Part shown: piece by piece, positions 7,777 to 15,097 of the stretch | Layout: every line of letters begins with the position of its first letter | Position numbering within the stretch: position 1 is the first letter of the stretch | NCBI GenBank assembly: GCA_016124235.1 | Contig: WGOC01000022.1 | Location: forward strand, 62,001 to 126,000 | From: a bacterium | GTDB taxonomy: Bacteria; Verrucomicrobiota; Verrucomicrobiia; Limisphaerales; RI-55 | Direction of reading: 5' to 3' | Length of the DNA: 64,000 nt | Made by a program: the position numbers and the translations under genes | The notes under the pieces: generated by a model | The model's input: the letters and a program-made list of their open reading frames with translations, nothing else | The model's database searches: none | Told to the model about the DNA's origin: nothing

Positions 7777-8676
7777 ATGCCTGATTCGGCCGCCAAACAA
7801 TTGATCGAGAAGCTGAATGCCTCGCAGATTTTCCAGGATTATGAGGACGCGTTTTCCACGGCGACGGGCATGCCGGTTTCATTCCGTCCGGTGGAAACCT
7901 GGCAGCTCGCCCATCATCGCAGCAAGCACCAGAACCCATTCTGCATGCTGATGGCGGAGAGCAGCCGCGCGTGCGCCGCCTGCCTGGAAGTGCAGCAAAA
8001 GCTCAACGAGAATGCCCAGGACGCGCCCGCCACCGTTTCGTGTTTTGCCGGGTTGTGCGACACCGCCGTGCCTGTCCGGATGGGCGACAAATTGTTTGGC
8101 TTTTTGCAGACAGGTCAGGTCACGACCAAGGCGCCAAACAAACGGCAGTTTGACCGGACCACCCAGCAGCTCATCGACTGGGGGCTGAAAGTGGACTTGA
8201 CCAAGTTGGAGGAGGCCTATTTTCACACGCGCGTACTCAAGCCCAAACAATACGACGCGATGATTCGTTTGCTGACCATTTTTGCGAGGCACCTCGCCAT
8301 GGTGGCCAACCAGATCGTGGTGCAGGAAGAGAACGCCGAGCCGCCGATGATCACTCGTGCGAAGGAGTACATCAAAGCCAACCAGGGTGAGGACATTTCG
8401 TTGGGCGACGTGGCCAAGTCGGTGAACACATCCACCTTCTATTTCTGCAAGATGTTCAAGAAGGCGACCGGGCTGAACTTCACCGATTACCTCTCGCGCA
8501 TCCGAATTGAGAAAGCGAAGAACCTGTTGCTGAATCCGAATTTGCGAATCAGCGAAATTGCGTTCGAAGTCGGTTTTCAATCGCTGACGCACTTTAACCG
8601 CGTCTTCCGCAAATTGGTGGGCCAATCGCCAACCGAGTACCGCCACAAGCTGCCCGGTATGGCGGCCCATCACTGA
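7777..8676 (+). CDS. PocR-domain AraC-family transcriptional regulator
   Basis: A 299-residue regulator. Residues about 15-185 form a PocR-type sensory domain, with clustered cysteines (CMLMAESSRACAACLEVQ, then SCFAGLCDTAVPV) that in this family are thought to bind small ligands or cofactors. Residues about 195-292 are an AraC-type double helix-turn-helix: ISLGDVAKSVNTSTFYFCKM and ISEIAFEVGFQSLTHFNRVF, closing with VGQSPTEYR. It stands divergent from the usp-usp-radical SAM unit, so that unit is the most likely target, though this is inference from position. The ATG at 7777 has GAGG only one base upstream. Confidence 0.9.
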   Translation: MPDSAAKQLIEKLNASQIFQDYEDAFSTATGMPVSFRPVETWQLAHHRSKHQNPFCMLMAESSRACAACLEVQQKLNENAQDAPATVSCFAGLCDTAVPVRMGDKLFGFLQTGQVTTKAPNKRQFDRTTQQLIDWGLKVDLTKLEEAYFHTRVLKPKQYDAMIRLLTIFARHLAMVANQIVVQEENAEPPMITRAKEYIKANQGEDISLGDVAKSVNTSTFYFCKMFKKATGLNFTDYLSRIRIEKAKNLLLNPNLRISEIAFEVGFQSLTHFNRVFRKLVGQSPTEYRHKLPGMAAHH

Positions 8677-8692
8677 TTGGTCGCACGGATTT

Positions 8693-9181
8693 TTAGGCGG
8701 CTTTTTTCGCTTTAGGCTTCGCTTTGTCGGGATGGCGTCGGCGTACTTCGTCCCAGTGTTCCTCGGCAACCATGAATCCCGGACAATGCGGCGCACCGCA
8801 GTTGCACGGATAATCTTCGTACTCGCTCAGGTCGAAGTTATAATTGTAGGTGATCTCTTCGCCGGCGCGGATCGTTCGCGTCGCCATGATCCAGACGCGG
8901 TTTTTGATCACGTCGGTCTCGGCATTTGCGCTGCAACTTTGATTGATCCAGCGGGCGGGATTCCAATCGACACTTCCGTCGATGTCCCATTCGTCGTTGA
9001 TTTCGAAGACGTAAACATTTCCGTCTTCGCAGCGGCGCAGGGATTCCTTTTTGTCCATCTTTTCGCCGACGTATTCGATGATCCGCGAGCCTTTGCGAAT
9101 CGTCTTGAGGGCAAACCCGCCCATGCCGTGAATGTTTGAACGGCGAAAGATCACTTTGCCGACGATCAATTCTTCTTCCAT
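8693..9181 (-). CDS. SET domain-containing protein
   Basis: About 162 residues from ATG 9181 (MEEELIVGKVIFR); an alternative start at 9211 adds ten. It is nearly a bare SET methyltransferase domain: RSNIHGMGGFALKTI at the N-terminus, INQSCSANAETD (equivalent of the NHS-C-x-PN motif), EEITYNYNFDLSEY containing the catalytic-type Tyr, and a post-SET-like CNCGAPHCPGF that could bind zinc. A lysine-rich tail (KAKPKAKKAA) ends it. The family methylates protein lysines; bacterial substrates are mostly unknown. It is convergent with the PocR/AraC gene. Confidence 0.9.
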   Translation of the reverse strand: MEEELIVGKVIFRRSNIHGMGGFALKTIRKGSRIIEYVGEKMDKKESLRRCEDGNVYVFEINDEWDIDGSVDWNPARWINQSCSANAETDVIKNRVWIMATRTIRAGEEITYNYNFDLSEYEDYPCNCGAPHCPGFMVAEEHWDEVRRRHPDKAKPKAKKAA

Positions 9182-9268
9182 GCCGGCGGTGGATTTAGTC
9201 GAAGCGATCACTCTTGAGAAGAAAATGTTGTGGCCAAGCGATTTCGTGTTGCGGCGACGCTCGATGGC

Positions 9269-9817
9269 TTACTTCTCGGAAATCCAGACCAACGTTCCCA
9301 CGCGCACGGTCTGGAACAGTGGCAACAGATCCTTGTCGGCGAGATGGGTGCAGCCACAGGTCATCGGTTTGCCGAGTGTGCGTTGATCGCTGGTGCCGTG
9401 GATATAGATGTAGCGTTTGAAGGAATCGACGTTGCCGCCGCGGTTGAATCCCGGCTCCAGTCCGTCCAGCCACAGAATTCGACTCGTAATCGTGTCGGCC
9501 GGTTTGCCGTTCCATTCGTAGCCCTGGTAGACACGCGCCTTGAAGACGGCGCCGGCCGGCAACCCAGCACCAAACTTTTTGGCGATTCGATGCAATCCGA
9601 GGGGTGTACAGTTGGAATGTTCCTTCTGCCCGATTCCAAAACGCGACGTGGACGCCTTCAAGCGCCGACGGGTGCGCACCATTCCCGATTCATCCAATTC
9701 GAAATGAATCAAGTCCTGCTGCTGCACGCGAACCCACAACACGTGCCGGGTGGGCTTTCGCTTCAAACGCTTGAGGGTGGCTTGAAGTTCAACCGGAAGT
9801 CGACGGGGCACGGGCAT
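9269..9817 (-). CDS. L,D-transpeptidase catalytic domain (YkuD) protein
   Basis: A 182-residue protein with a YkuD-like catalytic segment near the C-terminus: YIYIHGTSDQ followed by TLGKPMTCGCTHLADKDLL. The His and the second Cys of TCGCTHL match the H...S/T-x-GC-x-R active site, with Thr-His where Ile/Arg are commoner. Such enzymes make or edit 3-3 peptidoglycan cross-links or attach proteins to peptidoglycan. No signal peptide is evident (MPVPRRLPVELQATLKRL), which is odd for an envelope enzyme. It starts four bases after argA ends. Confidence 0.83.
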   Translation of the reverse strand: MPVPRRLPVELQATLKRLKRKPTRHVLWVRVQQQDLIHFELDESGMVRTRRRLKASTSRFGIGQKEHSNCTPLGLHRIAKKFGAGLPAGAVFKARVYQGYEWNGKPADTITSRILWLDGLEPGFNRGGNVDSFKRYIYIHGTSDQRTLGKPMTCGCTHLADKDLLPLFQTVRVGTLVWISEK

Positions 9818-9821
9818 GAGC

Positions 9822-11102
9822 TTACTTCAACTTCTTCAGCAGCACTTTGGATTTACGGCCGCTTTGATCGTACTTTTCCCGGCGCTTCGGCGGCAGGTCA
9901 TCGGGCGAACCTTCTGTGAACCCGACCTTCGATTGGAAATAGGTGAATGACTGCGTGCTCAGCACGAGGAGTTCATTGAGATTCTGCTCGCGCGCCCGGT
10001 TTTCGACGAACTGGATCAGCTTGCGGCCGATCCCCTGGTTTTCATGGGACGGGCTGACATAAAGAAACGCGAGTTCACCCTGGCTTGTTTCCGGATAGGT
10101 GTGCAACGCGATACAACCGACGAGGTTTTTGTCGATCTCGTAAACGTAGTAGTCGCCGAGTTGCTTCTCCAGGCTGGTGCGATTGCGTTTCACCAGTTCC
10201 TCGGTTTGCATCGACTTCTTGGTCAGCTGCATGATCTGCCGAATATCTTTTTTGCGGGCCGGCCGGACCTGCGAATATTCGTTTGCGTAGATCAACGTGC
10301 CGATACCTTCGTTTGAAAAGACTTCCGTGAGCAGCCCTTCGTCGACCGTACCGTTGATCACGTGGACCCGGGGAACGCCCTCGTGACAGGCGCGAACGGC
10401 GTAGAGTGCCTTGGATTGCAACTCAGCGGGAATGTCGGCCTTCCGGATTTTGAGGATCTCATCCAGGTCAGCCGCAAGGATTTGCCGCACGATTTGGCCC
10501 GCGATGGAAATGCCTTCGAACGGCGTCACATAAATCACCTTCGTTGCCTTGAGGGCCACGCCGAGCGTGCATGCGATCGCATCGGAATTCACCCGATACG
10601 TCCGGCCTTCACCGTCGAATCCCAGCGGCGGAACGATCGGCACGATGCCTTGCGAAAGCAGCGCCTGAAACAATTCGACGTCGACCTTTTCGACCTTGCC
10701 GGTGAACAAATGATCCACGCCTTGAATGATGCCAACCGGTGAGGCGACGATGCCGTTGGTGTTGACGGCGCGCAGGTCGCTGGTCGCCAGGCCCTGGAGC
10801 AATTCGTGCGTGACGTGATGCGCGGCCGCGATCGCAATGCGCAACGTGTCCGCGTCGGTGATTCCCGTGCCGTCAAAACTGGTTGGGGTAATACCTTCGC
10901 GGGCGGCCAACGCGGTGATCTGTCGGGCGGCACCGTGGACGAGAACCACGCGAATGTTCAGCGAACGCAAAACCGCGACGTCCAGCAGCAGGTTAGCAAA
11001 ATTGTCGTCCGCCGCAATGGCGCCATCGATCGCGATGATGAACGTGCGGTCGCGGAAGCGCGGGATGTACTGAAGAATGCCGCGCAGATCGGTTGGTTTC
11101 AC
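9822..11102 (-). CDS. argA: amino-acid N-acetyltransferase (N-acetylglutamate synthase)
   Basis: A 426-residue two-domain enzyme of the ArgA type. Residues 1 to about 290 are an amino-acid-kinase-like domain (FIIAIDGAIAAD, VVLVHGAARQI, then RVNSDAIACTLGVALKATKV), and residues about 295-426 a GNAT acetyltransferase domain with the acetyl-CoA loop HENQGIGRKLIQF. It makes N-acetylglutamate from glutamate and acetyl-CoA, the first step of arginine synthesis, and the kinase-like domain usually carries arginine feedback inhibition. Length fits the family (about 440). No other arg gene is nearby. The leader region upstream carries nested palindromes. Confidence 0.92.
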   Translation of the reverse strand: MKPTDLRGILQYIPRFRDRTFIIAIDGAIAADDNFANLLLDVAVLRSLNIRVVLVHGAARQITALAAREGITPTSFDGTGITDADTLRIAIAAAHHVTHELLQGLATSDLRAVNTNGIVASPVGIIQGVDHLFTGKVEKVDVELFQALLSQGIVPIVPPLGFDGEGRTYRVNSDAIACTLGVALKATKVIYVTPFEGISIAGQIVRQILAADLDEILKIRKADIPAELQSKALYAVRACHEGVPRVHVINGTVDEGLLTEVFSNEGIGTLIYANEYSQVRPARKKDIRQIMQLTKKSMQTEELVKRNRTSLEKQLGDYYVYEIDKNLVGCIALHTYPETSQGELAFLYVSPSHENQGIGRKLIQFVENRAREQNLNELLVLSTQSFTYFQSKVGFTEGSPDDLPPKRREKYDQSGRKSKVLLKKLK

Positions 11103-11108
11103 TTTGGT

Positions 11109-11166
11109 GCTCTAGTCGTTGGTTGGTTCCGCCGGGCGGAACGTTCTGGCGGGCATTAACTAGAGC
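11109..11166. repeat. nested palindromes in the argA leader
   Basis: Outer arms GCTCTAGT (11109-11116) and ACTAGAGC (11159-11166) enclose a near-perfect palindrome GTTCCGCC-g-GGCGGAAC (11126-11142). The structure lies immediately upstream of the argA start. It may be a REP-like element or a leader hairpin. Confidence 0.55.
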
Positions 11167-11254
11167 GCTGCCGACAGGAAGCAATCGAAAATTTTTCAAC
11201 GCACGGCGAGAACACAGCTGAGACGTCCGATATTTTGCCAGAGACAACCGCCGA

Positions 11255-12685
11255 TCATCCGCCAAACGAAGCAACCGCCGGTGGCAGCTGCCGTTGAATT
11301 TCCTCCAGCCGATAGCCAAACCCGGGCCCGTGAATCGACGCCAGATCCACGCATCCGTTATGGCGTTGATAAAGTCCGGGGTGGATGGCGGCTTCCGCAG
11401 TCGAAGCCTCGGGGTAGAATTGCATGCCATTCGTCTCGACGCCCATGATTGTGCCGACGTGCACGGCCAGCAGGCAGTGCGGAATCTGCGCCAGCATCGG
11501 ATTCGTGAGGTCCTGTACCATCAACGTCATGCCGTGCGCCTTGGCCCAGCAGGCGGACAGGATCGCGCCCGTTTGCGTCTTGCAAGTTTTCAAGGCCACA
11601 CCCGTCCAGCCAAGTTCGCGCCCCAGGCGGACGTGTTTCCAATCGTGGGCGCTCTCATCGAGGAACAACGGCTTACGGGCCGCCACGCCGTGGGCATCGA
11701 TTGGGTTGGCCCCCAGGTCGTAAGGGAACGGTTGCTCGACGTAGAGAATCATCCCGTAAATGCGCGGCTGTTCATCGCGCAAGCGATCGAGGATTTCGTT
11801 TACGTAGGCGGGTTCCGTGACGGTGCAATTGAAATCCGCCGTCAACCATTCGACGTCGTGTTCGAGCGCTACGTGACCGACCTTGATCAGGCGTGCAAAA
11901 TCCCATTCGGCATCGTTGCCACGCAGCTTGATTTTTAGACATTTCAAACCATCGCGCTGAATCCAGTCCGTGAGCAGCACCGGATAACCGTCATCGGGTT
12001 CGTTGCCCTTCAATTCAAATTCGTCAACCGGATCAAGGCCGCCGACGAGGTGCCAGGCGCGAAGTTGTCTGGGCGGATTGGCGATGAGAAAATCATTCGG
12101 AAATTTGCCGGCGAACGGATTGATCCGGGATGCAAAATGCGCGGTTTGTGATGCGGCGGGCTCAAGAAACGCGGCGAGGTCGCGATTCATAAAGTCGGCA
12201 CTGTAGGTATCGTAAACGGGTCTTTCGACCAATCGGCCAAACGCATCGTGCAACGCGATGTCGAACACGGAACAGCAAACCAACGCGGCCAGCCACGGCA
12301 TCGGTTCCTTGCCGGAACGATGCTCCGCGTTGAACCAGTTCAAGAGATCGGTCAAGGAGGATTCCTGGAACGCGTGGCCGACTTCGATCGGATGACCCAG
12401 CTCGCGAAATTCCGACCACGCTTCGGCGAGCTTCACACAAAAATCCTTCAGCGCCTGGTGGCGTTCCTCGTAGGGCACCTTCGACGGCCAAACCCACTGA
12501 ACGCTGAGCGGCGTTTCTCCCCAGCCGGTGGCCGTCCGGCCATCGCGACTTTTCACGGTCAATCGACTGCGTGCAACGGTGACATGCGTCGTCGTTTCCG
12601 CGCCGAACTTGAGCGGCACACGCGTCTGCACCGGCAGAAAGTAAAGCTCGCTGGCAATCGAGCGAACATCGGTGGGCTTGGTCAT
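11255..12685 (-). CDS. enolase-superfamily (mandelate racemase/muconate lactonizing-like) enzyme
   Basis: A 476-residue enolase-superfamily protein, longer than the usual 360-430 because of N-terminal and central additions. Visible active-site elements: the K-x-K base pair Lys251/Lys253 in CLKIKLRG, metal ligands Asp284 (TADFN), Glu317 (VEQPF) and Asp343 or Glu344 (LDES), and a second acid/base lysine in GVALKTCKTQTG (Lys366 or Lys369). Such enzymes remove a proton next to a carboxylate and then epimerise, dehydrate or cycloisomerise. Substrate unknown; neighbouring sugar-use genes make a sugar acid plausible. It lies about 150 bases upstream of argA on the same strand. Confidence 0.85.
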   Translation of the reverse strand: MTKPTDVRSIASELYFLPVQTRVPLKFGAETTTHVTVARSRLTVKSRDGRTATGWGETPLSVQWVWPSKVPYEERHQALKDFCVKLAEAWSEFRELGHPIEVGHAFQESSLTDLLNWFNAEHRSGKEPMPWLAALVCCSVFDIALHDAFGRLVERPVYDTYSADFMNRDLAAFLEPAASQTAHFASRINPFAGKFPNDFLIANPPRQLRAWHLVGGLDPVDEFELKGNEPDDGYPVLLTDWIQRDGLKCLKIKLRGNDAEWDFARLIKVGHVALEHDVEWLTADFNCTVTEPAYVNEILDRLRDEQPRIYGMILYVEQPFPYDLGANPIDAHGVAARKPLFLDESAHDWKHVRLGRELGWTGVALKTCKTQTGAILSACWAKAHGMTLMVQDLTNPMLAQIPHCLLAVHVGTIMGVETNGMQFYPEASTAEAAIHPGLYQRHNGCVDLASIHGPGFGYRLEEIQRQLPPAVASFGG

Positions 12686-12690
12686 GCCAA

Positions 12691-12737
12691 AGGGTAGGAC
12701 AGGCGTGCTGCCTGTCTCAATCGCGAAGTCGCGATTG
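12691..12737. repeat. GACAGGC-type palindrome plus second hairpin
   Basis: GACAGGC-gtgct-GCCTGTC (12698-12716), preceded by AGGGTAG, then CAATCGCGA-ag-TCGCGATTG (12718-12737 within one or two bases). It lies between the SIS gene and the enolase-like gene and belongs to the same repeat family as 16553, 16671, 21722 and 21841. Confidence 0.65.
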
Positions 12738-12769
12738 CTATCGTCCTCGTCCTCGCGGTCGTTCTCTCT

Positions 12770-13516
12770 TCACAAATGCCGCACGCGCGATTTGTATTTC
12801 TGCAGAATCCGGTCGTTGTGATCGTCACCATTCGTGTTGCTGCTGATGAACACTTCCGGCGTGTGGCCCAATTTCAGCGCGTGCTCGATTCCGCCGACGA
12901 TGATGGCGTTGACGATGAACGCGCCCGTGATGGTGGAGGTCGGCCCGACCTTGCCTTCGAGTCCGTTCAGGTAAACCGCCGCGTCGCCGTTGATGCCGCA
13001 GTTGTCGATCGCGAGTTCGGCCGCATCGCACAAACGTATTCCGCTCGAATGACGCGAAGGCCACGCAAGACTTTGGGCCATGTTGGTGATGGCGATTACT
13101 TTCATTCCTTTTTCCCGGCCCACCATCGCGAGTTCGATCGGCACGGCGTTGCGACCGGAATTGGACGCCACGATTAAAACATCGCCAGCCTCAACCGGAT
13201 ATTGCGCGAGAATCTCGGAAGCCAGTCCCTGCTTGCGCTCCAGGTAAGTCGCTTCGATCGCTTCTTTGTGCATCATCAGGCGATCGTCGAGGATCGGATT
13301 CGCGCGACCGAGATTGCCCGCACGATAAAAAATCTCTTCCGCGAGCATGTGTGAATGCCCGGTGCCGAACGCGTAGAGCCAGTGATCAGCGGCCAGCGCT
13401 TCGCCGAGCCATTGCGCGGCCAGATCGAGCTTCGCCCGTTGGGTCTCATAAACGGCGCGGAGTTGGCGTTCGGATTCTTCGAAGTAACGGTCGATGATGG
13501 GTCGAGGTGCGTTCAT
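12770..13516 (-). CDS. SIS-domain sugar isomerase-like protein (UPF0309 type)
   Basis: About 248 residues from ATG 13516, which overlaps the stop of the upstream PIN gene as ATGA; the longer frame to 13612 lies inside that gene. A SIS fold is clear: YAFGTGHSHMLAEEIFYRAG, VLIVASNSGRNAVPIELA (the Ser-rich phosphosugar loop) and VIAITNM. The overall pattern fits UPF0309-type sugar isomerase proteins, which are related to N-acetylmuramate-6-phosphate etherase. It probably binds a phosphosugar, and its closeness to the GH84 and sugar ABC genes suggests amino-sugar catabolism; substrate not shown. Confidence 0.85.
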   Translation of the reverse strand: MNAPRPIIDRYFEESERQLRAVYETQRAKLDLAAQWLGEALAADHWLYAFGTGHSHMLAEEIFYRAGNLGRANPILDDRLMMHKEAIEATYLERKQGLASEILAQYPVEAGDVLIVASNSGRNAVPIELAMVGREKGMKVIAITNMAQSLAWPSRHSSGIRLCDAAELAIDNCGINGDAAVYLNGLEGKVGPTSTITGAFIVNAIIVGGIEHALKLGHTPEVFISSNTNGDDHNDRILQKYKSRVRHL

Positions 13517-13920
13517 GGATGAGCAATCGGAATCCCGGCTGCCAAAGCGCGAAAGTCTCGCGGATTCAATGTCACTATCCGACCTGCGCGCGACTTTATG
13601 GCCGCCACGCAATGCAGGGCATCATAGATGGAGCCGCCGGCTCGGCGGGCTTTGCCGACGCGTTTCATGGCCAACACATAGTCTTCCGTTCCCAGCTCCA
13701 CGATCCTTGCCCAGGCAGTGAAGCTGTCCACAAGTTCCATGGCCGTGGGCGATGGCAGTCGGTAGGCGGCGGTCAGGACCGCGAACGTTTCGGCAAGTGC
13801 ATGGGCACAAAAACAAGCGTCACCGGTCGCTTCGGCAATTTGTTCAAGAACCCACTGATGATTCGCGTGAGCTTCCACACAGGATGCAATGAGCGCGGAC
13901 GAATCGAACAACGTCTTCAT
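13513..13920 (-). CDS. PIN-domain toxin (VapC-like)
   Basis: A 135-residue PIN-domain ribonuclease. Expected acidic residues are Asp6 (TLFDSSAL), Glu44 (HALAETFAVL), Asp100 (GGSIYDALH) and Asp122 (TLNPRDF), which together would bind Mg2+/Mn2+. VapC toxins cleave tRNA or rRNA when free of antitoxin. The preceding AbrB-type gene overlaps it by four bases (ATGA), the usual antitoxin-toxin order, and its own stop overlaps the SIS gene in the same way. Confidence 0.9.
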   Translation of the reverse strand: MKTLFDSSALIASCVEAHANHQWVLEQIAEATGDACFCAHALAETFAVLTAAYRLPSPTAMELVDSFTAWARIVELGTEDYVLAMKRVGKARRAGGSIYDALHCVAAIKSRAGRIVTLNPRDFRALAAGIPIAHP

Positions 13921-14180
13921 CCGTGCTGCCCAATGCGCTTTGAACGGATCGTTGATAACGCTGCCACAACATCAATCTTGGGTGCGGGACCGGTCAGGAC
14001 TTTTCCACCGTCACGACGGCGCTTAATGCGGTTCATCGGAACTTTTTCGGACTTTAGGCGTATGCCTTCCGAATCGACGATGCACTCGATTGGTGTTCCT
14101 GAATGCAGACCGGCGGCTTTCCGCACGCGCGACGGAAGTTGCAGGTTTCCTTGCCGGTCCATTTCCAAGGTAATTTTCAC
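13917..14180 (-). CDS. AbrB/SpoVT-type antitoxin (VapB-like)
   Basis: An 87-residue protein whose first 45 residues form a swapped-hairpin AbrB fold: MKITLEMDRQGNLQLPSRVR, then the typical PIECIVDSEGIRLK. The C-terminal 40 residues (from PMNRIKRRRDGGKVL) would wrap and inhibit the toxin. The gene overlaps the PIN toxin gene by four bases, so the pair forms a VapBC-like module; the dimer would normally repress its own promoter just upstream of 14180. Confidence 0.87.
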   Translation of the reverse strand: MKITLEMDRQGNLQLPSRVRKAAGLHSGTPIECIVDSEGIRLKSEKVPMNRIKRRRDGGKVLTGPAPKIDVVAALSTIRSKRIGQHG

Positions 14181-14244
14181 GACGGAAAGAATATCGGTCG
14201 GAACGTATTTGAAAAGGCGCTTTATTCCGTGTGTGGCACCACTG

Positions 14245-14874
14245 TCAAAAGACTCGACCCTGGAAAACTGTGTCTTCGGGCGCGTCGGGTCCAGCCGGGA
14301 GATTTTGAAATCCGAGCTTGCGATAAAATGCCAGCGCGCGGGTGTTGCCCGGGGCGACCGCGAGGTGAACTCCGTGGGCGCCGGCCGATCGCAGCAAGTT
14401 CATTTCTTGTTCCAGAAGTTTGCGACCCCAACCCTGGCCCTGCGCGCGCGGTAGTAAATCGATGTGCATGTGTGCCGGATAAGCGGCAAACGATTCCGGG
14501 AAATAGATGAATTTGTCCGGGTGCAAAAGCAGATCGTGCAATTGCTCGGAGAGCGTCCAATTCGAAGGTTCACCGATCGGTGTCTGTAACGTTTGCTGAA
14601 TTGGCGGAAGCCATTTGCTTTTGAAACGTTGGTAAAAACTTTCGGAATCCGGTGTGCCAAAACAATACCCACACACGCCCATTTCATCTTCCAGTGCGAA
14701 TGAAAAAGTCGACTCCAGCGCGAGGTACGGTCCGACGTAAAGATGACCCAATGCGTCCGGATCGTCGTGCAAGTGTGAGCCGTCCGCGCCGTTGTCGCTG
14801 GTCTTGAGGCAAACCTCATAAAATTCCCCGCGATCGTCGGGCCGGGCGGGACGAATGCGAATGCTTGAGTTCAT
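14245..14874 (-). CDS. GNAT-family N-acetyltransferase
   Basis: A 209-residue GNAT protein. The N-terminus IRIRPARPDDRGEFYEVC is the usual first strand and helix, and motif A with the acetyl-CoA loop is LPRAQGQGWGRKLLEQE, followed by LAVAPGNTRALAFYRKLGFQ. The middle (about residues 60-120) is longer than in minimal GNATs, similar to N-acetyltransferases that are sometimes fused or linked to GH84 enzymes. Such a partner relation is plausible here because GH84 lies immediately upstream on the same strand. Substrate unknown. Confidence 0.86.
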   Translation of the reverse strand: MNSSIRIRPARPDDRGEFYEVCLKTSDNGADGSHLHDDPDALGHLYVGPYLALESTFSFALEDEMGVCGYCFGTPDSESFYQRFKSKWLPPIQQTLQTPIGEPSNWTLSEQLHDLLLHPDKFIYFPESFAAYPAHMHIDLLPRAQGQGWGRKLLEQEMNLLRSAGAHGVHLAVAPGNTRALAFYRKLGFQNLPAGPDAPEDTVFQGRVF

Positions 14875-14948
14875 GCGCGGATGAATTTCCTGGAGTGCAT
14901 GTTCTCAAACGGCTGTGAAACATTTTGCGATTGCCCAATGAAAGAATT

Positions 14949-15006
14949 GGCGGCGCGGCAACGCCGCCCTACCGGGACTTGGTAGGGCGGATCTGCCGGT
15001 CCGCCG
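14949..15006. repeat. compound palindromic repeat between GH84 and GNAT genes
   Basis: Three overlapping inverted repeats: GGCGGCG...CGCCGCC (about 14949-14968), CCGCCCTACC-gggactt-GGTAGGGCGG (about 14964-14990) and GGCGGA...TCCGCC (about 14986-15005). Alternative pairings are possible, as in terminator/antiterminator or REP-type elements. It lies in the 223-base gap between the two genes. Confidence 0.6.
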
Positions 15007-15097
15007 TAGCTTTTCGTTGAGTCATCAAGCGCCGTTTTCGGACAGGCGTATCCGAGACGATCGCTTTTCGAACATTCATTGGAAAATCGATTCATGC

